Origin: Psilocybe azurescens
Lineage: Eukaryota; Basidiomycota; Agaricomycetes; Agaricales; Agrocybaceae
DNA: 64,000 nt
Direction of reading: 5' to 3'
Assembly: GCA_023853785.1 (NCBI GenBank)
Contig: JAJIRX010000584.1
Coordinates: 1 to 64,000 of the forward strand
In this document: positions 24,231 through 37,700 of the stretch, in pieces
Numbering within the stretch: the stretch's first letter is position 1
How the letters are laid out: every line of letters begins with the position of its first letter
The notes under the pieces: model-generated
The model's database searches: none
Told to the model about the DNA's origin: nothing
Seen by the model: the letters and a program-made list of their open reading frames with translations, nothing else
Translations under genes and position numbers: made by a program

Positions 24231-24615
24231 TTTTTCTCGTTGTTTTCTTTTGTTTCCTATCTTCTCTCTTTCTTATCTATCTACCTTTCTTGTTGCACCC
24301 TATATGCTATTACCCCCAGTCAAGCCTTCCTCAGATATTCTCCGCGTTTGTTCGTCGGATGATGTTTGGAAGAAGTACGCCTTGTTATGCTGCTGTTTTC
24401 TTTTACACGTTAAGCTCTCTGTATCGTTATACATTTCGATCTGTAATTCCGAACTACATGGATAATGTCATTTCTTTTTTCTTATCGGACATTTATAAAT
24501 GACATCGACCCTGTTTCTAAATACGGCATATAAGCGAAAATCATCCGAAATGATCTAGTGCAACTCTACAACCTACAACAACAGTATTCAAACAGTACGT
24601 GAGATCGAAGTTTGC
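24231..24615. other. SNF5 3' region and short promoter
   Basis: The 385 bp between two same-strand genes are AT-rich and T-rich after the SNF5 stop (tttttctcgttg...). They probably hold the SNF5 3' end and the promoter of the hydrolase gene. No other feature is seen. Confidence 0.5.
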
Positions 24616-25549
24616 ATGTCTGAATTTCACGTCCGAGAAGCGCCTACGTCAACGCAGGACTCGTCACCGAGGGTGAAACCGACCCCAAAGACATCCAAAA
24701 TTCCGGGATCTTTCTCATACACACCCAGCGATGATGGGACCGACGAGAATTTGCTCATTCTTTTGCACGGCCTTGGTGCGTAACGTCCCTTCAATCATCC
24801 AGGACTCAACTTTAAACTAGCTTATAGGAGACACAGAAATACCTTTCTCGAAAATGGGTAAATCGTTGAAGCTGCCTCAAACCGCCGTCCTTGCACTGCG
24901 TGCACCAGAACAGTGAGTGACCTTTGACACAATGACTACATAATAACACAATCACCGGCGATACCCACAGAGTTCCCTTCCTCTACGAGGAGGCTTACCA
25001 ATGGTACACATCCTTTGACGATCTAGGAGAAACCATCACACGTCCTAACCCGACTACAGCTCTCCAGTTCCTGTCCAAAATTATCGACCATCTGAATAAA
25101 GACTGCACATGGCCCATCTCCCGTATCCACTTCTTCGGTTTCGCTCAAGGAGGCTCCGTCGCTGCTGAATTCGGAATATACTGGTGGAAATCGCGATCAA
25201 AAGCAAACACTTCAGGAAACGCAGAAGGGGCACAGGCAGAGTCGTTTGGTTCCATTATCTCAGTCTCAGGCTCATTACTCTCTTATCCTACCCTCTCGTC
25301 TCTGTGCCCGACACCTGTTCTGATTACCCATCGTTCTCCACCAGCGGAGACTGCTCTGCCTGCCGATGCAATTAATTCTTTCAAAAGGCGTATCAATCAG
25401 TTGTCGAATCAAAACTAGGAGCCAAACCAGCCGGTATGCCTGCATCAAGGCAAGAATGGGAACCCATCATGCGGTTTTGGAGTCAACGTCTCACGAAACG
25501 GCAGATTAGCGGCCTGTACCAAGTCATGTCTGGTTCAAGTGTTCCATGA
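24616..25549 (+). CDS. Carboxylesterase/acyl-thioesterase-like alpha/beta hydrolase
   Basis: This belongs to the phospholipase/carboxylesterase/thioesterase branch of alpha/beta hydrolases. The ATG at 24616 opens MSEFHVREAPTSTQDS. The oxyanion-hole region is NLLILLHGLGD, split by an intron after LHGLG, then VLALRAPEQ, VPFLYEEAYQWY and HFFGFAQGGSVAAEFG. In the wider family the nucleophile motif is GFSQGG. Here the serine position is alanine (codon gct, about 25143), so ordinary esterase activity is doubtful unless another residue serves. Later motifs are SVSGSLLSYP and LITHRSPPAE. After NSFK the frame stops at about 25419, but with one more A in the run 25383-25386 it continues AYQSVVESKLGAKPAG to EWEPIMRFWSQRLTKRQISG and ends at 25549, which fits the family length (about 280 residues). 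The protein is probably cytosolic. Confidence 0.75.
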
Positions 25550-25750
25550 GGCACATTCAGACACTCGGAGACGAACAAATCATTATTTCGTGGTTATACA
25601 CATTCAAGAAAGTAGAAAAGTTTTTGTACATATCGTAAAATAGGTCAGGAAATGAAAAGGTAAAAGTTAGAAGCATTAGGATCATAATAGTGTCGTAGTA
25701 GTGTCGTAAATAAGAAAATAAAAATCGGAGCAATGTATACATGTAGCAAA

Positions 25751-28700
25751 TCACCGTCGTTGTTCATACATTGATCCATTCGAAGGCGTTCTTGGCCCAA
25801 ATAGTCCAGGACTTTCTCGTCCTGGTACCATTAAAGTGGGCTCAACCGACGGAGGCGTAAGTTGGGCATTGCGATCGGCTACAGACGAACATTGAGTATC
25901 GCTGAGTTTTATTAAACGTAGAGAAAAGTTAACTCACGATGCCAAGTAGCCCACGATCCTGTTACAAGCTGTCTCCTTGGATCAGCCGAAAAGCCAACGG
26001 GCGGTCCCGACATTGAAGCTACAGGTGGTGGCGCTGGCGGCTGCTCTGCTTTCTTCTTCTTCTTGGGGCGGGGGTGTACAGTGCGCCAGGCAGGTTTAAC
26101 CGGTGGTGGAATTTCAGGGATTTCGGGCATAGGTGGAGGTAGGTCAGCAGGTGGAGGAGGAGGAGGACCGGGTGGTTTCCTGAAATGTTGATGAGAAACA
26201 GTCCGATTTAATATAGTATGTGACAATTACCAGTCAGGCTCGTATTCTCCTCCAGGGCCATATTTGGACTTCATACATAAGAGATCACCGATTTCGCTAG
26301 AAAGAGTGGCAAGTTAGGCCCACAACTGGGAAAAGGAGATATAAGTGCCTACTGTTGAAGTGCACGTCTCTCCTCTCGAATTTTCCCAACCTCTCCAAGA
26401 AGCATGCGCACCTCAGTAGCCAAGGCTCTGCTGAACTCGTCCAAATACTACACAAATGTCAAATTCATATTTATAGAGATCATTAACGAACTTACGCCTT
26501 GAACGTTGAAAGGAACTTGTAAATTGGCAGTTGATCTGACTGCATCGATGGTCTCTTCATGATGCCTTTCGCAATCAGCTCTCCAGTCTAATGACTCCAG
26601 GTTAGGAACGACCAAAAACAAGATAGAAAAAGAACTTGCTCTCTGACAAAGATGTCAACAATTCGCGCTGCTCGGCGTTTTGTTGTCGTAGGTCGTCAAT
26701 TAACCTTTCCATGGCTGAATCGATTGAGGTCAGTAGAAGTAGGCAAGGAAATAGTCATCGAGCAACTCACCTGCATCAGACTTGGCCCTGTCATCCTCGC
26801 ACCTGGCTTTGTCTTTTTGCATCTCGACGATGATTGTCTGGAGCATATCACGCAATTCAATGTTGTTAGCTTCTTTCTCGGCCCGTCGTTGTTCCTTGTC
26901 TCTCTGGCTGTCTTCCATCATCTGTTTTTTCGTCTCTAGCAGGTCTCGTTGTTCCTGTACCAGGTTAGTAATATCTCCCAACTGCGCCCTCACGAATTCA
27001 TCTCGCTCTGCAAACTGTCGATCTCGCGCTCCTGCTTCCTCTTCTTCTGTTATCCTTTGCTGTTGCTTCTCTCCCTCGAATTCGGCTCGTAATTGCCTAA
27101 GTTCTTCTTCCAGCATGTGAATGCGAGCATCCTTCTCCTCGATAACACGATCTTTTTCTACCCTTAATTCGGAAAGTAATAGCTCTCGTTCTTGTGCGGC
27201 CTCTTCACGCTCTCTGGCAGCCTCCTCTCTCTCTAATTTCACTGTCTCCATGACATCAGCAGCATGCTGTGTTGCAGCCTGTGTTGCAATGGCGCTGATG
27301 GTACGAATAGACTCTCTGTCGCTAGCAGGATATTCACCAGGTTCGCCAGGTTCACCGGCGATAGATTGGTCTTCCGGTCGGCCAGGAGCAGGGAGGGTAG
27401 AGATTCGAGATTCCAAATCATGGAATATACCAGCAGCCCGGTCTCGCGCTTCCTGGGCTCTTCTCTCTTCATTCTGCAGGAAAATCCTCTGTCGTTGTTC
27501 CTCTTGACTGAGAAATTCGAGCTCTCTCTGGTCTTCAGCCTCTTGAGCAGCAGCTGCCGTTAAATGCAGCCGGTTTGCAGCATTGTTCAGCTCTTCAAGT
27601 TGTCCTCGACTGTCTTCTGCAACCTGGAAGTTGAAGGGAGTAACCGTGGCTTGTCGAGGAGGTGGCTGGACAGTAGTGGGATGATCACCAGCTTCAGTGG
27701 GTGCGCGTCGAGAAGGCGGGGGCAGGGGCAGGGGCAGAGGGAGCGCAGCACCAGAAGGAGTTCGAGTAAGACGAGATGAAGCTCGAGCAGAATCACCGAC
27801 CCGATGAACCTCTGCAGGTGCAGTGCCCAGCCGAGAGGTTCCTGGCTCTCCGGAAGACCGGTAATCGCTTGGACGAATGTCCTCTTCAGATATACGATCT
27901 GGAGTGATTGGTCTATCCTCGACACCCGTGGGTACAACATGGGCATCTTCAGGAGTGACATGGGCCGGATGATGGACTGGTTCTCCGTACAGTGAGTGTC
28001 GGACGTCTGCATATGATTCTGTAAAAATGCGCCAAATTGAGTTGCCGTTCAGCCAATAAGAAAAAAGAAAAACTTGCCGCCAGACGGTCGCCGATGAGTA
28101 GGTGTACGACTAGGACCAGATACACGAGGGGTGTCATCAATACTCATCACTGTAGGTGGTCTGTGGTAATCACTAGGCCTCGATGGTATTATATCATGTC
28201 TAGAGGGAACTGTGATTCTAACAGTATCCGGACTTTGAGGCGATCCATGCCTCGGTGGCACACTTGTGACATAAATACGTGGTACACTGCTTTGGCGGCT
28301 GCGTTCGCTGGGAGAACGCGATCCTCGTATGGGGCTTCTTGGGCGTCTTGAGCTAGGATGACGAAGGCTGGGAGATAGTGAGCGCCGCGAGGCTCCAGGA
28401 CCACGACGCGACATTGATAGACCTCCAGGATGCCGAAGGACAGAGGATTCTGAGCTGCGACTACGACGAATAGGGATCGGTGTTCGCGAGCGCGTACGAC
28501 TAATTGGGGATCGACCCCGGGATCCTGTTCTATGAGTTCGATGGACTGGAGAAGGCCCATGTATCGACGGAGGAGAAAGACTTCTACTAGATCTAGGGTA
28601 CCTTGATTCCGGATGACCTCCATGACCACTAGGAGAATATGGACGTCGTCGATCATGTTCAGAAGAATATCGAGGTCTCGGACGACGTGCGTCACGCTCC

Positions 28701-31700
28701 GAAAAGGATGGCGACCTTGAATAACGATCTCTCCGTCCGTGGTATGATGGCGACCGATGACGATCGGCTGGCGAATATGGGCGACGCCCACTAGGAGAAT
28801 ATTGGCGGCGACCCCACTCGGGAGAACGACTAGGATAGCGATGTCGCGACGGACTGTATCGTCGAGGAGAACGCGAATAACCACGTGAGCGTGCATGTGT
28901 TCGAGGGTCTCCAACAATTGCTACTCGTGGGGAGAACGCGAATGAGAACGTGTGCGAGCATAGGTTGGATATCGACTTGGTGGAAGCATGACTGGAGGAG
29001 CAGGCATCCCTGGAATGACAGTTGTTGGTGCATATTGTGTGCGAGGAGGAGTACGCGAATGGCGGCGACGTGGAGTTGAAGATCTAGAGCGACGTCGTGG
29101 ACGAGGGAAGGGGATCGACTACGTCGATGGTGAGAGCGAGAACGAGAGCGATACCGAGGAGAAGAACGACGTTGGGAAGGCAAAGCAGTAGGAGGAATTA
29201 TAATGGGAGCCTGCTGTCTTGATGGCGAGCGGGAATGGGAACGAGAAGACCTTCCACTAGGCATAAAAACAGGCGCTCCCATTGGCATACCCATGGGACC
29301 CGGCATAATAACCTGTGGTTGCTGCAGGCCAGTTTGAGTCGCAGGTGGAGGATACATGGTAGGAGCCGCTGGCTGGCTGACGATGACTGGAGGGGAGTGG
29401 CGGCTACGACTGCGACTTCGCCCTCGACTTCGACTTCGACTACGGCTTCTGCTAGGCATCATGACAACACCACCACCTGGCATTTGCGGAGGCATAGCAC
29501 CAAAAGGCCCTTGCTGGGATGGTAGAATAGTGACGCCGGTAGGCATCTGCATTTGAGGCTGTAGTTGTGGAGGCGGCGGTGTATGTCGACGACTACGAGA
29601 CCTGGACCGAGACCGAGAGCGATGTGTACCTGTGATAATCACCGGTGCAGCTGGCGCAGGTGCAGCGGGAGCAACCACCGGAACAGGTGTACGGCGATGC
29701 CGACTTCTGCTGCTTCTGCTTCTGCTTCTCGACGATGATCGACTGCGTTGTTGTACAATAACAGGAGGTTGACCCATCATTCCGGTCATTGGTACACCAG
29801 GCATTGGCATACCTGTCATTGGCATACCAGGCATAGGCATACCAGTCATTGGCATACCAGTCATTGGCATACCAGGCATAGGCATACCAGTCATTGGCAT
29901 GCCTGGCATCGGTACCATACCGCCCATTGAGCCAGGAGGCATGGGCATTCCAGGACCCATACTAGGTGTCATAGGCGGACCCATGTCCTCTGGATACATT
30001 CCCTGACTCGAGGGGGTTTGTATGATAATAGGCTGGGCAGGCGGCTGAAGCATCTGCTGCTGAGGTTGCTGCGGGGGTTGTTGGACGATAATAGTAGGCT
30101 GCTGCTGTTGTGGAAGGGGGCATGCCGCCCATCGTCGTACCTTTCGCGCGAATGTCGTCGAGGACTTTCTGACGAGCGTCTCCTAGACCGACTGCCAGAA
30201 GAGCGTCTTCTAGATCGTGATCTTGAGCGGCCGCGTGATGATGGTGAAATAATATTGAAGGTGGGTGCCTGGGGGTGCATAGGACCCTGCTGTGAGGGCT
30301 GCACACTTTGAAAGTAGGGCATACCCTGCTGTGAAGGCGGAATACCTTGTTGTTGAGGATCTTGCAAGACTACTGGAATTCTTTCCACCGAAGGATTTGT
30401 GATTACTAGAGGTATTGAATGTCTACGCCCACTACTCGACCGACGAGTTCGAGTTCGTTCGCTTGGGCTTCTGGACCTGCGAGGACTGTCATACCGACGT
30501 CTTGTATCACGGCTGTCTGATCGTCGTCCTCTTGGAGGCGTCCTTGGACTTTGCGATCGTCTCCTACTTCGCGGTCCCCTTGGACTTCGAGACCGTTCAG
30601 TACTCTCGCTAATTGAACTGGATGGACTAGGTGGAACATGAATAATGTTTTGCCCTAGGCCTGAAGGGAAAGTTTGTACAGGTATGGGAAGGGGAGGACG
30701 CGGCGAGCCAGTACTATGACTTGAGAATGGTGGAGGAATGAAAATAGTTTCCTCTGTTCGGGGTATAGGCACGGGCATTGGGCCAGGGGTACGAGCATAT
30801 CCATCAGTCGGGATTCGAGGGCATACCGCCGCCAACAGTACCGGGATGGATTGTTATCGGCTGTTGCTGTGGGAATGTCGGTTGCGGATACATCGAGGGT
30901 ATGACGGGGCGGAAAGATGGTTCGGGAGTGCTATGGTCGGGAATAACATTCGGGATAACCACATCGCGGGGAGGATAAGGTTGGAAGGTAGGAGGCAGCC
31001 CATATGGCAGCTGAGGTTCAGGCATGCGAGGACCAGTAGGACGATAACCACCAGGTCCTTCATCTGACGAGCTGCTTGAACCGCTGGGCGTTCGATGCCC
31101 TATTTATCCAGTAAGAGGATATATATCATTCACTACGGTGTTGACATACCTTGCATTTGCAATCCACGAAGATCGTGACTGAGTTGCTCCACTCGGGCGA
31201 GAACTCCACGAATTTCGGACTGACGGTCATATACGTCTTTTTCCAACCATTCATTTAGGCCCCTCATATATCTCATCAATTCACGTTGCTGGTCGACAGT
31301 CGCAAGTTGGGCTAGACGATTTTCCTTGTATGCGTGTCAATAGAGTTAAGATAAGCCAAGATAAACATAATAGACTTACCCTCAGTATTTCCATCAAGGA
31401 GTCAAAGATTGGAGGTAATTGAACCTGAAAAAAAAATCAGATAAAAATAAAGGACACAATTATCTTCGACTTACAGGACCGCTTGGAACTGCGGGAACAG
31501 GTATATAAATTGGTTGTGGTTGTGGGATAGGTTGAGGTTGCTGAGGTTGTTGTGGTCGCTGAGGCTGGGGCTGACCAATTGGAGAAACATTGGAATCGGC
31601 CTGATAACAATGTCTTTTAATATTTGAAAAAATAGACTGAAGCTTTTACTCACCCTTCTTCTACCACCCTGTGCGGGGCGATACCAGCTTGGACCTTGGG

Positions 31701-34700
31701 GTTGACGGCGATTGTCTCCTCCCAAAGCACTTGGCGCAGACGGAGATCTTTCATCATACAGATTTGATGGCTAATTGTTGAGTGTTAATGACAATTCGAA
31801 ATAACGCATCCAAAATTAGGTACACATACCATGACCGGTCCAACAGGAGGGCCTACATTGAATTGCCTTGATGGTCGCAGTGGCTCCGTCTGTGGTTGTG
31901 TCTGCGTCTGCGATTGTGGTGCAGGTGCAGGTACACCCGACATTGGATGCAGTCGTGGAGGCGGCGAAGGGAAGTGTGTTGACGTCTCCGGTTCAGAAGG
32001 GGCGCCGCGTCTGATGTCAGCCGGACGTCTATGTCGTACTGGCTGTCGAGGCATAATATCATAACGCCCTGTAGGAACAGAAGGCGCACGTGGAGGTAAT
32101 GTTTCCATAGACACTGGACTGGCGCTCCTGGGACGACCACCTCTTTCGGTGGGTTGATAATTGAGAGGATCGAACCTTGGAGGCTCAGGGGCAGTCGTGG
32201 GCGTCAAGTTTCTGGCCGACAAAATACGGTCAATTTCTTGTGCGATAGACGGTCCCGGGGCGGGTTGCGGCACTGGCATGTGCGGTGGCTCCTCAGGATA
32301 ATCGGCCAATCCACTCAAGATATCACGGAGGCGATCTAACGAATCTGATGAATCTGAAATCGTTGAAGTACGTGTGGGAGCTGTAGGTGCCGTAGGTGCA
32401 GGAAGATATATAGTTTGTATTTCGGGACCTTTGGGATGACCCTGCTCGGCGAGACTGCGAACCAAATCCTCGATCCGATTCAGTCGATTTGCAAGCTCAG
32501 CCGTATGATCTTCCGGCGCAGATGGGAGCTCGCGATGTCGCAATTCGTCCAGAATGTCTTTGGTTGATATTTGTCCATTTTCCAGAGCACGAAGCTGATC
32601 TTGAATGGCTCGAAGAGACTGTTCGAGCATATCGGGCTGTTCTGGAGGTCGAGCAGTATCATCATCAGATATGCTGAGCGGACTTGAAGATATCAAGGAG
32701 TCGGTCTCCTCGTCCCCTGGACTAGAAGATGATGTTTCGGTGGTGGAGATTTGTCGCCAACCATCTGTAGGCGAAGCCGCAGATGTCAACTCAGGTTCTT
32801 CTTCAAAGATATAGTCGTCGGAATGATGAGAAGAAAGATACGAAATCATGCTACTGGCATTGCTAGTAGAGCGACTGAGCAGGCCTTGCTCTCGAGCCAT
32901 AGTGTCCATAATCTCGACCACGCGCGGGCCACCTAAATGCAGCGAGGATATAATACTGCTGCCACCTACTGGCCGATCCGTAAGTTGTACACCTCGTCGA
33001 GGAGTTTCTTGTTGAGGAGGCTCCAATAGAGGTGGATCAGGAGCGACGATAACATGCGGAGTAGGTGCGGGCGCAGTCGCAGGAGCCGCAGGAGGTGTTC
33101 GTGGCCTTTGTAAGAAATCCGCCAAATCTCGCAGTTCATCCCTGAGAGCCCTGACATTTCCTGCGATGTCTTGATTCTCTAGGCCTCTTGCATGGTCATA
33201 AGTGCGAAGTTCGTCGGCTAGTCTGTCGATGTCGCGAGAGAGATCGCGTTCCGTCGATGTCGTTATTGTTGGGACGGTACGAAGGCTCGACTGCTCCGTA
33301 TCGCCGCTCCCATGGGGTGTTGTAAAACTGTCAATTAACGACCCTTCAGGAGTCGCAATTGTGCTGAGGCCGGAAGAGGGTAATGGGGAAGGCTAGATAG
33401 GAGTCTGTCAGAAGTGAAAATAAAATATGGCAAAGAAAATATTCACCGATGACGGCCTAGGCGTGCTGAGCAATGAAGGAACTGTTGAAGGATTCGCCTC
33501 CGGAACTGGCACTGGTTCAGGTTGAGGTTCGGGTTCTGGCTCTGACTCCGGTTCCGATTCCGATTCTGGCTCTGGAAATGGCTCTGGCTCTGGCTCCAGT
33601 TCCGGCACAAATTCTGGCTCCTCAATCTCAGAACGAGAATCGAAAATTGAGGAGCTGAGCGACGACTGAGAGTCATAAGAAATCGATGATAAAATCGACG
33701 ACGTTCGTCCCAAAGAACTTGATGATTCAGAGCTAAACATCAAGCTCGTCGGTGTGAGTGCATCTGTACCAGACGAAATCGAAGGGGGCAGAGCAGGCAC
33801 CGGCGTCAGAGGCTGCAAAGGAGACCGAGGAGCAGCTGTAGTTGGTGCAAAGATTGAAGCCGGAATAGTGCTCATACGATCACTCGACGACGAAGATCCA
33901 CTAGGCCTGAAAATAGATGTCTCGAAAGAGAGATCCGGTCCCTCATGCAAAGCCATGGATCGAATCGAAGGCGAAGGTGCCAAGATCGATGACTCGTATG
34001 ATGCATCTGTCGCAGTCGCCCATGGCTGAGGACTAGGGGGCATCAAAGAAGACGATGTCTGCGTAAACGTTGTCAGCCCTCCAGAGCTCGAAATAGTCGA
34101 CAGAGTAACCGAAGGGCTTCGGACGGGGAGTTGTGGAACGATAACTGGCGTTGACGGGGGCAGGGTCGAAGCAGTTGAAGGCGACAAGATAGCGAGCGAA
34201 GTCGGCGTAAGCACAGACGTGGAACCCAATGTCGACGGAGATAGCGATGAGAGCAGACTCAAGCTGACTGAATCTTCGTCCAAAAATCTTCCTCATCCTC
34301 TGGCCTTGAGGATTCTGTAGGCGGCGGCAGTTGGAAAGATGTCGGAGTCGGCATGTCAGGCTGCGATACAGAACTATCAACGAGAGGAGTGGGCGATGCG
34401 GACAAGGAAACAGTTGAAGGCGTCAATGAGGAAGGAAGTGGAGGAAGCGGAGGTGATGGAGATGGAGATGGAGATGACAACGGAAGGAGAGGAAGATCTC
34501 GAGAAATGGGAGAAGAAATAGTGGAAGACACAGAATGCGGCAGAGGAATCTCTTCCGGAATGAGTTCTGAAAGAACGGACGGAGATGAGACAGCCACAGA
34601 ACCAGGTGGCAGTGGGATCTCTTCTGGGTGCAATTCAGAAAGAAGCGACGGAGACGAAACAGCCACTGAACCAGGTGGCAATGGGATCTCTTCTGGGTGC

Positions 34701-37700
34701 AATTCTGAAAGAAGTGACGGAGACGAAACAGACGGTGCATCAGGTGGCAATGGAATCTCTTCTGGGTGCAATTCTGACAAAATGGAAGGAGTAATCGTAT
34801 CAGGAGACTCCGTAGATGGACCATCAGGTGGCAGAGGAATCTCTTCTGGGAGGAGCTCTGACAGCGAGGACTGCGTCCTGACCGATGGTGACCTGGCGAG
34901 CGGCGTGGGCGTGGGCGACCTGGTCGAGGGCGATCTAAGGGAAGGAGACCTAATTGAAGGCAAATCAGATGAAATCTCTACAACACTTCGATCCTCTCTG
35001 GGCTCAGAAAGGAATCTAAGAGAAGAGAGCGGCGAGCTGGTCGTGGACGGTATGATCTCCCTGATCTCGCTTTCGTTATCACTCTCGTACGGGTACGCAG
35101 TGACATAGACGGTGTCGACAGATGGTTCAGACGGCTCCGAAGCTGTTGCAAATTCCGTCTCCATACCCGGTTCAGACGCCGTACGATATTCCGTCGAGAC
35201 AGACTCTGCACTCAGATACTCCGTTTCCGAACCAGGAATAGTGAGCAACGACTCGAACGATGTGATGGATGCCCTCGACGACTGGGATGGAACAATAGCG
35301 GTCGCATACTCGGTGCTTCCTTGCGATGCAGTAACAAACTTCTCCGAAGCTACCTCAGACAGAGTATCTGAGCCATAAGACAGCGGGGTTTCCGTCACAG
35401 ACTCTGTCGTCAACCTCGTCAGATCCGAGAGATCAGACGAGGGACAAACATCATATCCCGTCTCGCTCGAAGAAATTGGCGTGTGGTGCCCGAATTGAGG
35501 GATTCCAAAGCTGCCGCTCGAAGGGCTATCCGTGCCATGTCCGTCCTGAAGAGCGTATGTCCCACTTCCTGGAGTGTATCCACCGCTGCCTGGGGTATGA
35601 CTGCCACTGCCCGAATAGCTGCCGCTTGCAGAATAGCTTTCACTCCTCGAATGCTCGCTTCCCGTGTAACTGCCTGTCGGAGTGCGACTACGACTGTGCA
35701 AATAGCTTGCGGCACTGTAACTTCCACTCAGCGACGATGCAGCACTTCTCGGCGTGTACGTCCCGCTGGGAGTTCGCGACCTCGACCCGCTTCCGCTTTC
35801 CTGGCCGCTATCGTTCTCCTTGTCAGACTGCGACTGCGACGCATCTGTCTGATATCCCGAAGTATAAGACCTCGCCGTCGCCGTGCCTGCGAACCTCCTC
35901 CGGATTCCTCGAGCACGAGACAGCGTCGACGGCGAATCCGCGAAGGAGATATCCGAGTCTCCACTTCTATAAGATCCCGAGTCGCTCAACCTGAAAGACG
36001 AAGTCAAGGTCGATGATGGAACCTGGGTCGGCGATACGGCAGTCAGACCTGTCCCTGTCATTGTCTGCGGAGTCCGAGTCGAAGTCAAAGAGGTGCGCGA
36101 GAAATACGTCGACGAGACGTTGGACCTTCCTCCATCAGAAGACCCAGCACTGAAGAAATTTTCGTCGGAGACATCCGATCTCGAGCGATCGCTGGTACGG
36201 CTGACGGTGGGCGGAGGCGTCACAAAAACATTCTTGCCAAGCGACGACCCGCTCGAAATTGTCACCGGAGAACCTCCAAAGGCTCCGAACATCCCACTGG
36301 CTCCTCTTGCGCGGTCAAGGGCGGACTTGAACTCTTCATCCAAATCAGCTAATGAGCTGCTGCGCCTCAAAGAATTTCCCCGAGTTGGAGTAATCACTCG
36401 AGAATCGCCGGGATAGACGTACTCCTGATTGTGTATGACAGTGTCGTCAACTGTACGTGTAAAATGAGACGAGACGATGGACGATTGTCGAGACAATCCA
36501 GAGGTAGTTGATCGGAAGTCAGATATATCAGGGAGGGAACTCAGAGGAGGGACAAAGAATGTAGATTGTGAGCCATTGCTCGAGGCACTGCTGCTGCTGC
36601 TATTGACAGACATGATAGTGCGAATGGAGCCAGTCGGAGAGCGCGTTACTGATGCAGAGTCTGGCACGGCGGCGATTGGCCTATTGACGGTCTCCCTGAA
36701 TGCGCGACACCATATTAAATAAAATTTCCATGGCCAAAAAAAAAATGGCACTTACCAGAGCCTGTTAACCCATTTTTGCCTCTCAAGGAGACTTTCAGCG
36801 GCCAATCTTTCAACACCATCTACATAAAGCATGTGGAAGGGCACAAGCATGTCCATCAACGGCGGCGCTCCAGGTTCTCCGCTTTGTTGCCTAGCTGCAA
36901 TTGTACCGACATCATCGCGAGCGCTAGGATGAGTGGGGGATGGCGCGGATTGTACATTGGTGCAGTTCAAGAGATCAAGAGCTACAATGCCGCGACCACC
37001 TCCTGGTGCAAGCCAAGAGAGGAGGAGCATGTGAGGGTAAAGGAGAGCCTGACATCTCTGCCAGCGATAAGGAGGAGATGCATGGACGTTGAGGTACCAA
37101 AGATGACCCATGTGAATAGGCTAGCAAGAAACATAATTTAGTTAGAGAAAAACGTGTATCATTGTTAGACGTACCGGCTCTTTGCTTTGTGCATAGTTAC
37201 TAAGTTCACTCATATCAAATCCTGGAGGGAAGATTCCACTTCGTCCGCTCAGGCCACTGCGCATACTTGTGTTATCGCCAGCATCTTCTGAGGCAGGCCT
37301 GATTGGGGTGAGAGGAGGGTTGCTCACTACCCTTGACTCTCTTAACATCGCGCTGGCTTTGCCGAGCCGGCGACGAACCCCGTCATTGTCCCCAGCTCCA
37401 GGGGGGAGAAGCAGAGGACACGGAGCCAGGAGCCGACTTCTCATCAGGGCGACCCGCAGCAGGTGTTCGTTCCTTCCACAGAGCGACAATATTTCGAACG
37501 GAAGCAAGTGGCGACCGAGGCGAGGTTTGAGGGCGACGCAAGCCAGATGTTGGAGTAACAGAAGTGCGAGTTGCAGTTTCTGTGTCGGTGTATGTCCTTG
37601 TATCAGTGTACGTCCTTCCAGTGTCGGTATGTGTCCTTGCGGTATCGGTGTATGTCCTGGTATCGGAAGTGGGCGTAGTATAGGTCGCGGCCGGTGTAGC

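Noticed and set aside
28189..28917. 242-codon minus frame inside the giant gene
   Set aside because: The adjacent frame gives RS-rich sequence continuous with both sides. This frame is an off-frame reading of the same DNA.
31785..33125. Separate 446-codon gene with its own start
   Set aside because: Its opening codon is TTG, and the frame continues upstream through a clean 54-nt intron into the Ser-rich exon, so it is an internal exon of the giant gene.
34353..35108. Long plus-strand frame opposite the Ser-rich region of the giant gene
   Set aside because: It mirrors the PEEIPLPP repeats on the antisense strand and has no independent features.
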